A DNA stretch of 64,000 bases from Clarkia xantiana subsp. parviflora (taxonomy: Eukaryota; Streptophyta; Magnoliopsida; Myrtales; Onagraceae). Position 1 is the first letter of the stretch. Every line of letters begins with the position of its first letter. The notes under the pieces were generated by a model. The model saw only the letters and a program-made list of their open reading frames with translations, was not told the origin of the DNA and searched no databases. Both the position numbers and the translations under genes were made by a program. This document shows positions 1 through 11,400 of the stretch, piece after piece. Location: contig JAPTYO010000009.1 in the NCBI GenBank assembly GCA_036873135.1, forward strand, positions 25,937,756 to 26,001,755, given 5' to 3'.

Positions 1-1741
1 AGGTAGAATCCCGAGACCAAGAGGTCATCCAAGAAAAGTTGGTGAAGGTTCAAGTAACGCTCTTGTTCCCAGTGGGAGTATTGTTCCAATAACGAGCATT
101 ATTCCTAGTGGGAGCAATGTTCAAGCTCCAGATGGGATTAACGAGCCTAGACGTAGTCAAAGGCGTCGAACTTCTCCCAAGAAGTATCCCATCGAAAGTG
201 GTGAGTTATTCACCCTGACTTCGGTTGATGAACCGGTTACGGTCAAACAAGCTTTGGAAGGACCTCATGCGAAGGAATGGAGGAAATAAATGAAGGAATA
301 GATCTCCTCTATGAAAGCCAATTCGATGTGGTCTTAGGTTGATTTACCTGCTAACCGCAGGACTATAGGGGCAAAGTGGGTTCTGAAATTGAAACTCACT
401 GCTGATTGAGATGTCGAGCGGTACAAAGCCTGACTCGTTGCGAAAGGATATACCCAACTTCACGGAGTGGACTTCGATGAGACATACTCACAAACTGTGC
501 GTTACACCACAGTCCGGGCCATTCTGGCTCTGGTCGCATGCCTCAATTTAGAGCTGCACCAAATGGATGTTAACACTGCATTTCTCCACGGAAACCTGGA
601 GGAAGAGATATATATGGAGAAACCAGAGGGTTTCATTACTCCTGGTAACGAACGTAAAGGTTGTAAACTCCAAAGATCGATCTACGGTCTTAAACAATCG
701 TCCCGGCAATGGTACCGCAGGTTCCACAAGGAAATCGTTGAAAACGCATTCGTGAATCTTCACGAGGATCCATGCATGTACACGAAGACCTCCGAGTCGA
801 AATACGACATCCTTACATTATATGTGGATGGCATACTGCTTGTCGCGAACGATGTGAGTTAATTGAATGAATCAAAGTCCTGGTTGGCATCTGTATTCGA
901 GATGAAGAACATGAGAGAAGCCACGTACTTCCTAGGCATTAAGATTGCTAGGGATATGGCTGATCGCAAACTATGCATCTCTCAAGAATCCTATATCAAC
1001 AAATTGTTGAGAAGGTTCAGACTACAAGATGCCAAACCCGTGGATACATCGGTCGTGTATGGGTGCGCATTGTCGAAACCTGAGGGCCCGAAAGACCTGG
1101 CTGAGCGTGAACAGATGAAAAGTGCAGATTACCTTAGCATGGTTGGCAGTCTAATGTACGCCATGCAATGCACTCGTCCAGACATCTGTTACGTCGTGGG
1201 CCTAGTAGCATAATTCCAATCAGACCCTAGCTATCAATATTTAAAGGTAGTGAAACGAATTATTCGATACCTGAAAAGTATTGCCGACTACTGACTGTGC
1301 TATGAGGGTGGAAAACTAGAATTGACTGGGTTCAGTGACACCGACCACGGTGGCGATCTGGATGATCGTAAGTCCACCTCAGGAGGAGTATTTCTCCTTG
1401 CTAATGCCGCCATTTCATGGACGAGCAAGAAGCAAACTTGTGTCGCACTATCTACGATGGAATCTGAATTCGCGGCTCCCTCTAAGAACGCACATGAAGC
1501 AGTTTGGCTTAAAAGACTCTTAACTGCATTGCTTGGTGTCAAGGACGGGAATAAGCCTGTGAGAGTATACTCTAACAGTCAAGCAGCGATTGCAGCAGTT
1601 AAGAATCCTAAGTACCATAACAAGACGAAACACATTGATGTTAAATATAATTATGCTAAAAGTGTGGACCCATTGACCAAACCCTTACGCATGGATGTTT
1701 TCGAAAGGCACGTCAAAATGCTTGGACTGCGTAGGGTTTAG
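1..1741 (+). pseudogene. copia pol (integrase tail, RT, RNase H), broken
   Basis: The translation in one frame (segments opening at 467, 863 and 1322) is a copia pol interrupted by several in-frame stops. One lies right after the RT active-site region near 860 and another near 1211. RT landmarks are FDETYS, MDVNTAFLHGNLEEEIYM and SIYGLKQSSRQWYRRF. RNase H landmarks are [25 protein letters not shown] and KTKHIDVKY. The catalytic YVDD reads YVDG, so the enzyme would be dead even without the stops. Just before the end there is a deletion between the AKSV and DPLTKPL blocks. The protein resembles the TNT1-type copia family, but I did not assign a lineage. Bases 1-300 hold the linker between integrase and RT, with repeated PSGS-like phrases. 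Confidence 0.88.
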
Positions 1742-2865
1742 GAGGCTTGTATTGTGATGATAACATTTTGAGATTTAAAGTAATATTTGAATAAAAAGGA
1801 AATGCAATTTGAGTTTCTGATCTTACGACGTCATAATGTTTGAATTACATCGAATTTTACGGTCTATAAACTAGTCGTAAGAGTGGCAATCCTCCCAAAT
1901 AAAATATGTCGAATGTGGTCTAAGCCTCATCACACGGGCTCGGTCGTCTTGACAGGAGAGGGAAAACATCCACCAGGTCAAGACTGGCTAAGAACCATGG
2001 TGGTTTTTGAAAGATAAACTTGGTTAAGCAAAACAATCATTTGGTTTCAGGGTAACACGACATGATCTAAGTTTTGCGTATCGTCGTGACGAACTCTGTT
2101 CGTCATCAACCACATTCTGGGCCAGACGACAAGTCTGCGGTAGCATATGACATTTCCCACTCCTGACAACACGTAAGTTCAGGTTATGCTATTGACACGC
2201 GCTTCATACTGCGCGTGCCATGTTCAACCACGGGGTCAGGCTTGGTTGTGCTAGGCAGAATCCACGAGATTCAGATGGGAACAAACTTCTTCACCTTGAG
2301 CGTGTGACTGATCACGGATGCTATATAAAGAAACATGTGAAGTATCCTTACGGACTCAGAACTCATATCTAAGGTCAAGCTCAATGTTCGCTTCCCGGCG
2401 TACGAGCGCAGTGCTGAATAAAAAGGCTAAGTGGCCACGTCTTTGGAAACCGGTTGAGTTTGACTAGGGATATGATCGATGGGGATGGTCATGTACACCT
2501 TCAATTCTCCAACTCTTGTATTCAATAGGTGTCCACCAACCTGATATTAGTTCCAGGTTGTGAATACTTGTGCGGATGCCTTGGAGAAGTGTCCCTATGT
2601 GAAAACTAGGCAATTGGAGAATGACAGTTGACCTAGGATACAGCGCGGCACAGTTTTGTTATAGGTTGATTATACATAGGAATCAGCATTCCGCGGGCAC
2701 TACAACACCCCTAACAGATAAGTAGCACGATGCCCGTCGTGTCCGCCCGTCGCACGACAAACCTTGTATGAACTATTCCGAAGCAGGGCTGGATCGAATA
2801 ACAAATGTTGATTTGTTGGTCGACAACATATTAACAGGCACCCTCCCATTCCGGCGAGTGGGAGC
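1742..2865 (+). other. copia A 3' non-coding block between pol and LTR
   Basis: This is 1.1 kb with no convincing reading frame between the pol stop and the 3' LTR. Element C has a clearly related block at about 27445-28572, so it belongs to the element rather than to later insertion. It ends in a short purine-rich run (GTGGGAGC) directly before the LTR, the likely polypurine tract. Confidence 0.65.
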
Positions 2866-3441
2866 TGTTAGCATTTGGGGATTGGACTGCCGTAATTAGA
2901 AGCCAATTAATATGAGTCAGTTACCTCAGATAATTGGGTAATGTCACATTAGGGATTTTGGGCTAGGCCTCCCTTACTCTATGGCCAGCAGAAATACTTA
3001 AGAGGGCAAAGTGGACTTTTGTCCACTTTGCTCCTCCTATAAATCAGGAGTGTTAGGGATTATTGATAGGTTAACCAATAAATCACTTAATCGCTTTCTT
3101 CCTTTTACGGTGAGACAAAAAGAAATCCATCTTCCCTATTATTATAGTGTTTCGGTTGAACCTCATAAGTGCCTTGGAGGTGCCAAATTGCTTTCAGTCA
3201 ATTACCCCAGAGATCCATCCCTGCTTCTGAATCGACAAGAGGCTTTGCTGTGGAGACAAAACCGCGTAGGCTTCCTTAACAAGAACCCTTACGGGAACCG
3301 TCCAGCGGATCAAGAACTCCCCTGAAGATCTTGGGATTGCGGAAATTTTGAATAGGTATGTGCCCCTTATTCCGCCGTGTAATGTGTTTACTAGTATGTA
3401 CCTAGATAATTTCTGTAGTATTAATCCACCATAATCCTACA
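2866..3441 (+). repeat. copia A 3' LTR (576 bp)
   Basis: It starts TGTTAGCATTTGG and ends ATAATCCTACA, giving the canonical TG...CA ends. It aligns by eye with the LTR at 28573-29168 and more distantly with 60173-60772. A 9-bp-arm hairpin (AAAGTGGAC...GTCCACTTT, 3008-3029) sits just upstream of the TATA-like CCTATAAATC near 3036-3045. Confidence 0.85.
3008..3050 (+). promoter_or_regulatory. LTR core promoter: hairpin plus TATA box
   Basis: A perfect stem with 9-bp arms and a TTTT loop occupies 3008-3029. It is followed by CTCCT-ATAAATC-AGGAG (3034-3050), a TATA-type sequence flanked by 5-bp complementary arms. The same arrangement recurs in the related LTRs near 24660-24700 and 60357-60395. 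Confidence 0.5.
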
Positions 3442-3592
3442 GTTCAGGGTCGACGGGGCGACCAAGTCGAGACTTAGTGAGGTCCAATCGGGTGTATATC
3501 CATGAACGGCAATCGGGACGGTTACAGTCTGCTCTCGCGAGTCACCATTCAAAGATGAGGACTGTTACAGTCTATTCCTACAAGTCAATTCT

Positions 3593-4360
3593 GACAATCA
3601 GGATCTTAAGTTTTCCAGCTTTCTTAGAGTCACAACCTGACGAATGGAGCCTTTGATGTTCAGCCTCCGCAAATCACCATCGACAATCAGGATCTGAAGT
3701 TTTCCACCTTTTTTAGAGTCACAACCCGACAAACGGAGCCTTTGTATTCAGCCTTCGCGAGTCACAGCCGACATTCATTATCTGATTTTTTCTAGCTTTC
3801 TGAGAGTCACAACCCGACAAACAGAGCATTTGGTGTTCAGCCTTCGCGATTCACAACCGACAATCAGGATCTGAAATTTTCCAGCTTTCTGAGAGTCAAA
3901 ACCGGACAAACAGAGCATTTGGTGTTCAGCCTTCACGAGTCACGACTGACAATCAGGATATAAATTTTTCCAGCTTTCCTAGAGTCACAACCCGAAAATG
4001 GAGCCTTTGGTGTTCAGCCTTCGCGAGTCACGACCAATAATTAGGATCTGAAGTTATCCAGCTTTCTGAGAGTCACAACCCGACAAACAAAGCATTTGGT
4101 GTCCAGTCTTCGCGAGTCACAATCGACGATCATGATCTGTAATTTTCCAGCTTTCTGAGAATCACAACCCAACAAATGGAGTCTTTGATATTCAGCCTTC
4201 GCGAGTCACAATCAACAATCAAGATCTGTAGTTTTCCAGCTTTCTGAGAGTCATCACCAACGATGAACGGAGCATTTGGTGTGCAGCCTCCGCAAGTCAC
4301 CACCGATGGTCGGGGCCTGTGATTTTCCAGATTTCGAGAGTCACAACTAGAATAAGCGCA
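3593..4360 (+). repeat. minisatellite, about 9 units of 88-91 bp
   Basis: Unit starts (GACAATCAGGATCTG-like) fall at 3593, 3682, 3770, 3859, 3948, 4036, 4125, 4214 and 4305, so spacings are 88-91 bp. Each unit contains TTTTCCAGCTTTCTGAGAGT and then CACAACCCGACAAA. The last unit is partial. Units differ by scattered substitutions, so this is an old amplification. Confidence 0.9.
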
Positions 4361-4487
4361 TGAGCCGCCTTGAAGATTTGAAGACTCGGAGGATGACACG
4401 TTTCTCGTCCAAAATTCGGTGTTTTCTTGTATTTGGACAAACCCTCTCGAATGTGTTCTACGAGAATTCGTCCAAAGAGGGGCCAAC

Positions 4488-4891
4488 TGTAAAAACCTAA
4501 TTTTAGACCACGTGCGACACGCGTGAAATGTGGTGCCCCAAATGAGAAAGTGTCTAAATATGGAAAGTCGCGAAGCTTCCAATAATGTTCAATGCAATAT
4601 CAGGATAGTATCTGTATTTATTGTAGAATATATTTTTTGAATATTTGTATTTAATGTTCAGAATATTTATTATTACGGGAATAAATCAATGTAATTTACT
4701 GTTTAATTAGTTCAAGCCATATATATTATAAATATGAATGATTTACAATGTAATGGGGAAGACACAATTTAAGTAAAGAGAAATAAACTAACATCCATAT
4801 TCAAGGATTTGATTGCCATAGTGTCTTCTTGTTCTTCAATTAATTGGCTACTCTATATTATCTTATTGTTGCTTGTATCATACGATTAACA
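4488..4891 (+). repeat. putative gypsy LTR (about 400 bp)
   Basis: It starts TGTAAAAACCTAATTTT directly after a polypurine-like run. It then becomes A+T rich with ATAAATATGAATG, and a plausible end is ATTAACA near 4891. The start resembles the LTR-like segment at 59174 (TGTAAACACTCGATTTT). The 3' boundary is uncertain because no partner LTR is present. Confidence 0.45.
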
Positions 4892-4942
4892 AAGACATGC
4901 AACCTCCATCCACTTTAGACGCTCATCCTCCTCCCCTCGCCG

Positions 4943-5162
4943 ATGTCGTTCACTATCGCACGCTCTCAAAACTCCGACGAGGGCCATCCTTACCACTCCG
5001 ACCTCCGACCCGCTCTCAAGTCCACCCGCGATCCTGTTCCCAAATTTCCCCTTGACAATAAGAATAGCTTCGCAGAGTCTCTCCGGGTCGCACGTTTCAT
5101 CCCAGGTCCAGTTCGCCGCCGCTCATCACTTTTACCTCTGTTGTCGTCTCTGTTTGCTTCAG
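4943..5162 (+). CDS. orphan exon-like ORF (unknown protein, partial)
   Basis: The ATG at 4943 opens a 73-codon frame that is much richer in C and G than its surroundings. It ends at a good splice donor (TTCAG|GTAGTG, 5162/5163). The peptide is basic, with an R-rich stretch (PVRRRSS) followed by a short leucine-rich segment. I do not recognise it. No continuing exon was found downstream, where a foldback MULE sits at 5190. It could be the first exon of a disrupted host gene or a captured fragment. Confidence 0.3.
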
Positions 5163-5189
5163 GTAGTGATTTACTTTTATTAAATAAAA

Positions 5190-6176
5190 GGGTTAAAGGT
5201 ACTTTTGGTGCCACATGTTTGACCTATGTAGGTTTTTGGTGTCATATGTTTCATTTTGTAGGCTTTTGGTGCCATATGTTTGAGAAGTTGTATGTTTTTT
5301 GTATTTCCGTTAGTCAACAGTTAGTTTGACCGTTAAATACTTTTATTTTGTTCAATTTAGTCCTCAAATTTATATTTCTAAAATTTAATATTTACAATTT
5401 GGTCCCTATTGTTTGGTCAAGTCACCGTCCAAGGCCGCCGACCACCACCCACCACCTCCAAGGCCGCTGACCGCCACAAAACGGGCCGGCCACCACCCCA
5501 CGACACCGGCCACCACCGCTTGGGGTCGAAAACCACCCCAATTGGTGGTGGCCACCTCAATTGGGGCCGGCCACCACCAATGGGTGGTGGCTACAGCCCC
5601 AATCGGGGCCGGCCACCACCAATTGGGGCCGCCGATCCCGATTGGAGCCCTCTGTGGCCCCAATCGGGACCGGCGGCCTCAACTGGTGGCGGCCGGCCCC
5701 GATTGAGGCTGTACCCACCACCAATTGGTGGTGGCCGGCCCCGATTGGGGCTGTAGCCACCACTAATTGGTGGTGGCCGATCCCAATTGAGGTGGCCACC
5801 ACCAATTAGGGCCGGCCACCACCAATTGGGGTGGTTTTCGGCCCCAAGCGGTGGTGGCCGGTGCCGTGGGGTGGTGGCCGGCCCGTTTCGTGGCGGTCGG
5901 CGGCCTTGGAGGTGGTGGGTGGTGGCCGGCGGCCTTGGACAGTGACTTGAGCAAACAATAGGAATAAATTGTAAATATTAAATTTTAGAAATATAAATTT
6001 GAGGACTAAATTGAACAAAATAAAAGTATTTAACAGTCAAACTAACTGTTGACTAACGGAAATACCAAAAGCATACAACCTCTCAAACATATGGCACCAA
6101 AAGCCTACAAAATGAAACATATAGCACCAAAAACATACACATATCAAACATGTGGCACCAAAAGTACCTTTAACCC
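5190..6176. mobile_element. foldback non-autonomous MULE (987 bp)
   Basis: The left end GGGTTAAAGGTACTTTTGG is mirrored by the right end CCAAAAGTACCTTTAACCC. The two arms remain complementary for several hundred bases, so the element is close to one long palindrome. It is flanked by a perfect 9-bp TSD, TAAATAAAA (5181-5189 and 6177-6185), which is the Mutator signature. There is no transposase, so it must depend on one supplied elsewhere. The core is G+C rich and produces open frames on both strands that are artefacts of the repeat. Confidence 0.9.
5430..5930. repeat. G+C-rich CCAATTGG/GGCCGGCC minisatellite in the MULE core
   Basis: The core alternates short motifs such as CACCACCAATTGG, GGCCGGCCACC and CCCCGATTGG in both orientations. 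Composition changes abruptly from the A+T-rich arms. The frames opened here on both strands are low-complexity. Confidence 0.75.
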
Positions 6177-6185
6177 TAAATAAAA

Positions 6186-6920
6186 CCATTTTGTCTTCAT
6201 TATTCTTTTATACATATTATTATATTACGATAATGTAGGTTTTTGTCCAAAAAATTAAGCTTAACGTGAGTTATTTGCGTATATATACACTAAACATATC
6301 ATGTTGTATTTTGAATTAAATTTATTTAAATAATTGTTAATATTCTTAGGTTTCAACTTAGTAATTAATTATGGTTTTATTTATTAATGTGTGTTTATAG
6401 TTAATAATTATTTGAGATATGAATTTAGATATATTTGATTTTTTTAAAATGTTAAAATATTGTATATAGAATAATGACAGTTTGTGAATTGAGTACCGAA
6501 ATGTCGAGATTAATTCCATGTGTTTTAATTCGTAATAGAACTCTCGAACTCAAATTTATGATCGTAGATCGGATCAATTCCTTGGTGTTTAATTCTTTAT
6601 TCCCTATGTATTTTAGATTTCTAGTTAGCCTTTAATTAACTAGTGGCGACTCTTTCAAAATCAACGTTTTCAAAACGTATTCGCATTTGTTAGATTTTAG
6701 GTCTGACATAGCCGAATCGATTTTTTTGCCCATCTTAAGATAGTTAACTCTTAATTTCCACTTTACTTTGACAAGTTGACACGAATCAACCATGTGAAGA
6801 GTGGCTAAATTGCCTCCTCAACTTTGAGTGATATATATTTTTACTTTAAAATTTGTAATTATTGTCAGTTTAACCTTTTAAAACATACATTTATCTCTTA
6901 GATTTTTTATATATTAGTAA
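6186..6920. other. A+T-rich spacer
   Basis: I see no gene, RNA or element ends in this stretch between the two foldback MULEs. Confidence 0.6.
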
Positions 6921-6929
6921 TAGAATTTA

Positions 6930-7679
6930 GGGTTAAGAACACAATAGGGGCTTGAATGTTTGCCCATGTTGCCAAAAGGGGTCTGAATTGAAAAAACGTA
7001 TTATTAAGGGCCTGAATTTTGAGCTTTGTTGATAATCGAGTTTCCGTCCAAATTTGTTGTTATGTAATGGAACCACGTGAAATGACAGAATTACCCTTTT
7101 GCAATTATTATACAATTTATCAGTTTAATTAATGAAATGTGAAATGTGTAAAATACCCCTGCACACTAATTATGCCCTTAAGGCCACCACGACCACCGCC
7201 ACCGACCACCACCCCAGCTCCGGCGACCAAAACCCCCATCCGGCGACCCAAAAAAGCTCTGATCGGAGCTCTGTGGCTCCGATCGGAGCTTTTTGGCTCC
7301 GGTCGGAGCTTTTTTGGGTCGCCAGAGGGAGGTTAGGGTCGCCGGAGCTGGGGTGGTGGTCGTCGGAGATGGGTGGTGGTCGCCGGAGCCGGGTGGTGGT
7401 AGTCGCCGGAGTTGTGGTGACTTAAAGGGTATTTTCGTCTTTTTAGGTCAAACATGTGAGGGACACACTTTGGTCAAAGGGCATTTTCGGGTTTTCAAAT
7501 TATTTTCGGTCACATGCCAAGCATGTGACCACTTTCCGTCACTTTTAACAGAAAAAATAGACGGAGACCTCACTTATACACAAAACTCAAAATTCAGGCC
7601 CTTAATAATACGTTTTTTCAATTCAGACCCCTTTTGGCAACATGGGCAAACATTCAGGCCCCTATTGTGTTCCTAACCC
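6930..7679. mobile_element. non-autonomous MULE with long TIRs (750 bp)
   Basis: The left end GGGTTAAGAACACAATAGGG matches the complement of the right end CCCTATTGTGTTCCTAACCC with one mismatch. TIR similarity continues inward for roughly 120 bp (GCCCATGTTGCCAAAAGGGG and its complement at the other side). The 9-bp TSD TAGAATTTA is perfect (6921-6929 and 7680-7688). The centre (about 7190-7420) is a G+C-rich CCGGCGACC/GGTCGCCGG repeat. Both this element and the one at 5190 begin GGGTTAA, so they may share a transposase source. Confidence 0.88.
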
Positions 7680-7688
7680 TAGAATTTA

Positions 7689-8318
7689 TCATTTCAACCT
7701 TATCAACAAGTAACATTATATATATATATTGGAAAAGATACATGTTCCAACAACCTCACATTCTTATGTGACGAATATGAGGAACACATAAAAGTCTTCA
7801 AGATTTGCAAAAATTATCCACAAATCAGAACATGTACGAATCTTAGGTCGGAATGCCTATCGGATATATATATATATATATAGATGTGATACACGTTCCG
7901 AAATTGAGGTTTCGAAAACATTCCGACCAGAGACAATGGCAGGGCATGAAATATTTAACAACTTTTAGTGCTTTTTCATGTTCTCTCTCATTCGTAACTT
8001 TTCGGAGTTCCAACTTCGGAACTTATATCATTTCTGTTTAAATATGCAAAAATGATTCTCGTTCAGAATCTGGCAATCCGAAAAGTCTGACTAGAAGGAA
8101 GATATATTTACCATAAAAATTAACAAATATTACGATTTATGTTATTATAACTCAATTCGGATTTTGTAGGAATCTAAATTTAGAATATGTTTCATGACTC
8201 TGAACACGAGGTTTCAAATTCAAAGGAGAAAAGATAAACGTTCTGATGATGGAGTTCCGATTTGTGCCGATTCTGTCTTGGTAATAGTTTGACCTAAAAG
8301 TTTCCATTATTTATAATA
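7689..8318. other. A+T-rich spacer
   Basis: I see no gene here. A short (TA)n run occurs near 7866-7880. Phrases such as ACATTCCGAC and TTCCGA recur, but no repeat structure could be defined. Confidence 0.5.
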
Positions 8319-8323
8319 CATAC

Positions 8324-8479
8324 TATTCAGTTTAGAGAATTTCAAGAAGAAACTATCTACATTCAACTAACCATCATCATAAAGTGTACAGAGTCCTACT
8401 ATATATAGTAGTAGTAGTTAGTTAGGCTAACTAACAAGTCAACATAAGTCAACAAGTAGACTTCATATATATCTATATA
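8324..8479 (-). repeat. copia B 3' LTR (156 bp)
   Basis: It matches the LTR at 13005-13122 but is longer by an internal segment of about 40 bp containing GTTGACTT direct repeats. That segment is missing from the other copy, so one LTR suffered a deletion after insertion. It carries a TATATATAG stretch near its middle. Confidence 0.88.
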
Positions 8480-11400
8480 CTCCCAGCTTCTTCTTCCCTT
8501 CCTTCCTTTTCTTCAGCTATGCCATCAAAATGAGTAGATCTATCCTTGTAAATATCAACTATGCCATAATGCCGCAACAAAGATTCATGTTGAAGTCTTC
8601 CAAGAGCTTTTGTAAGCAAGTCTGCAGGTTGAAGCTCAGAAGAAATATGAGAAACAGAAACCGTGCCATTGAGAATACAATCTCTCACAAAATGACAATC
8701 CAACTCAATATGTTTGGTTCTCTCGTGATAAACAGGATTCTTAGTCATCTGTATAGCTGCCTCACTGTCTGAAAAAATAGGAACAACAGCGGCAATCTTC
8801 AAACCCAGATCAGCAAGCAGCCTTTTAAGCCAAATGGCCTCTGTGACAGCTTCTCTAAGACTCCGATATTCAGCTTCAGCACTCGAAAGAGACACAGTGT
8901 CTTGCTTTTTAACTTTCCAAGCAATCATGGTTTGTCCAAATTTGACACAGTAAGTTGAGAGAGAACGTCCGGTGTAGGGACAAGAACCCCAGTCAGAGTC
9001 ACAATAAAGTGACAATGATAATTCAGTATGAGCAGCAAAAAATAAACCTTGTCCTGGACTCCTCTTTATGTATCTTATGATGCGCATGAGAGCAATGTGA
9101 TGAGATTTCTTTGGTTGGTGGACAAACTGACTCAATCTCTGCACTGAATAAGCAATATCTGGACGTGTTACTGTTAGATACAAGAGTTTGCCTACTAATC
9201 TCCTATAAAGAGTGACATCTTTAAGAGCAGGATCATCTAGGCTTGAAGTAGGAGAGCCTGCATCATAGGATAAAGTTGTCAGTTTAACATTTGCCTCCAT
9301 GGGTGTGTAAGCAGGTCTTGATGCACCCAGTCCAGCTTCTTCTACCATCTCTAAAGCATATTTTCTTTGTGTTAACACAATGCCACTCATTGATCTGGCT
9401 ATTTCAAGGCCAAGAAAAAACTTAAGAGAACCGAGATCCTTAAGCTTGAAATGAGTTTGCAGAGTGGTTTTCAGCTGTTGAATCAAAGAGGCACTTGAAC
9501 CTGTTATAACTAGATCATCCACGTATATCAAAAGATACACAGTCTCATCACCCACCCCCACTCTTGCTAAACAATGAGTAATCTGATTTGCTTTGGGTAT
9601 ACCCATTTCTGAGTAATGTTTGGGTCAATTTTAGATTTCATTGCCTCGAAGCTTGTTTGAGACCATATAAAGATTTCAATAATTTGCAAACCTTAGTACT
9701 GTCTGATCCTGAGTTGGAGTTAAAACCTGGTGGCACATCCATGTAGACTTCCTCATATAGGTCCCCTTGCAAGAAAGCATTGTTAATATCCATATGGTAA
9801 AGTTCCCAATCTTTTGCAGCAGCCATGGCTAGTAGAATTCTCACTGTTGTCATTTTCACGACTGGTGAAAAGTTTCAGTGTAATCAGTTCCTTCAACTTG
9901 TGTATACCCCTTTGCCACGAGTCTGGCTTTATACCTCTCCAGTGACCCATCTGAATTATATTTAGCTTTGAATACCCATTTACACCCAATAGCACACTTC
10001 CCGGGTGGAAGATCAACCAAGACCCAGGTTTGATTGTCTTGTAGGGCTTGTATTTCATCCTTCATGGCTTGTATCCAATTTGGATCTCTCATGGCTTGTT
10101 TATAAGTGCGAGGTTCTACAACTTTATCAGTGTTAGCCAAAAGACAACAATATTTGGGGGACAAGTGATTGTATGTCACAAACTTGTTGATATCATGAGG
10201 GGTATTAGAGCTGACCTGAGCTGTTACATACTCACTCAAATATCCAGGTGGTCTTGATACTCTTGTACTTCTCCTCTGAGGGATGACTGGATCATTCTGA
10301 ATTGTTGGTGCTGTATCTCCATTCATAATAGACTCATGAGTTACCTCTTCAGATCGAGGAATAACCTCAGTAGATGGCTCATCATAAAGAAGAGATGAAT
10401 CCTGTCTGAGAGAAATATTAAGCTCCAAAGATGGAATCAGTTTGTTCAAATCTTCCTTTTTCATTGCAAAAGGAAAAATATCTTCGTGAAAAACCACATC
10501 CCTTGAGACGTGAAATACGGAATCCGTGATGTTCATGACAAGGTAGCCTTTTTGAGTACGAGAATAACCCATAAAAATGGCAGGAACAGAATGAGGAGAG
10601 AATTTGTCAGTGTTATTTAATTTGGTAGCAAAGCAAAGGCAACCCAAAACTCTGAGGTGATTGTAAGTTGGCTTTTGTTTCTAGAGAACTTCATGAGGAG
10701 ATATGTTCCCAATGATAGATGAGGGTAATAGGTTGATTAAGTAACAAGCAGCTAAGATGCAGTAGCCCCAGTGTCTGATTGGAATGGATGCCTGAAATAG
10801 TAATGCCCTTGCCACATTAAGCAGGTGACGATGCTTCCTTTCTGCTCTTCCATTTTGCTGTGGGGTGTTAGCATAGCTAGTTTGATGGATGATTCCCAAC
10901 TCAGCAAACAAAGATCTGCAGATTGAATTGACAAATTCGCCACCATTATCACTTCTAAACTTCTTTACTGATGCCCCATATTGATTGGTAACCATTTTCA
11001 GAAAGTATATGATGTGAAGTACCGCATCACTCTTGCTGGATAATAGGAAAACCCAAGTACACCTTGAGTGATCATCCAAGACCGTAAGAAAATACTGATA
11101 GCCTTTCATGGTTGATACACGATATGGACCCCACAAATCAAGGTGCACCAAATCAAAAGGTTTGGCAGCTCTACTTGTGCTCTCTGGAAATACCAAACGA
11201 GTTTGTTTTGCCAAATGACAAACAGTGCATTTGCGACTACAAATATCAGATTTATTCAAACTCAACAAATCCATATGAAAAATCTGGTTAAAAGGAGAAT
11301 TCCCTAAACGATAATGCCATGTAAAGGGGTCTTCCTTCTTTATTGATGTAGCTGCAATAGCTGAAACAGAACTAGAATCAATCTTCAAAATGTAAAGCCC

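Larger units (their letters stand above)
1..3441 (+). mobile_element. Ty1/copia element A (5' part outside window)
   Basis: This is the 3' half of a degenerate copia retrotransposon. It contains the tail of integrase, reverse transcriptase, RNase H, about 1.1 kb of non-coding DNA and a 3' LTR. The order integrase then RT/RNase H is diagnostic of copia. It closely resembles element C at 24475-29168 in protein, in the 3' non-coding block and in the LTR. The 5' LTR and gag lie before the window, so the left TSD cannot be checked. Confidence 0.9.
3442..4891 (+). mobile_element. 3' end of a gypsy-type element (tandem-repeat UTR plus LTR)
   Basis: An array of about 89-bp repeats is followed by a unique stretch, a purine-rich run (AAAGAGGGGCC, near 4473-4484) and an LTR-like segment starting TGTAAAAACC. 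Tandem repeats just upstream of the 3' LTR are a known habit of Tat/Ogre-type gypsy elements. No coding part of the element is in the window. Copia A appears to abut or interrupt it at 3441/3442. Confidence 0.55.

Noticed and set aside
5406..6018. Open frames on both strands (Pro/His/Thr- and Trp-rich peptides)
   Set aside because: They are translations of the G+C-rich repeat in a foldback MULE. Frames open in all directions and the peptides are low-complexity.
7132..7676. Plus-strand frames in the second MULE
   Set aside because: They run across the TIR and the G+C-rich core repeat, with no domain and no conserved start.
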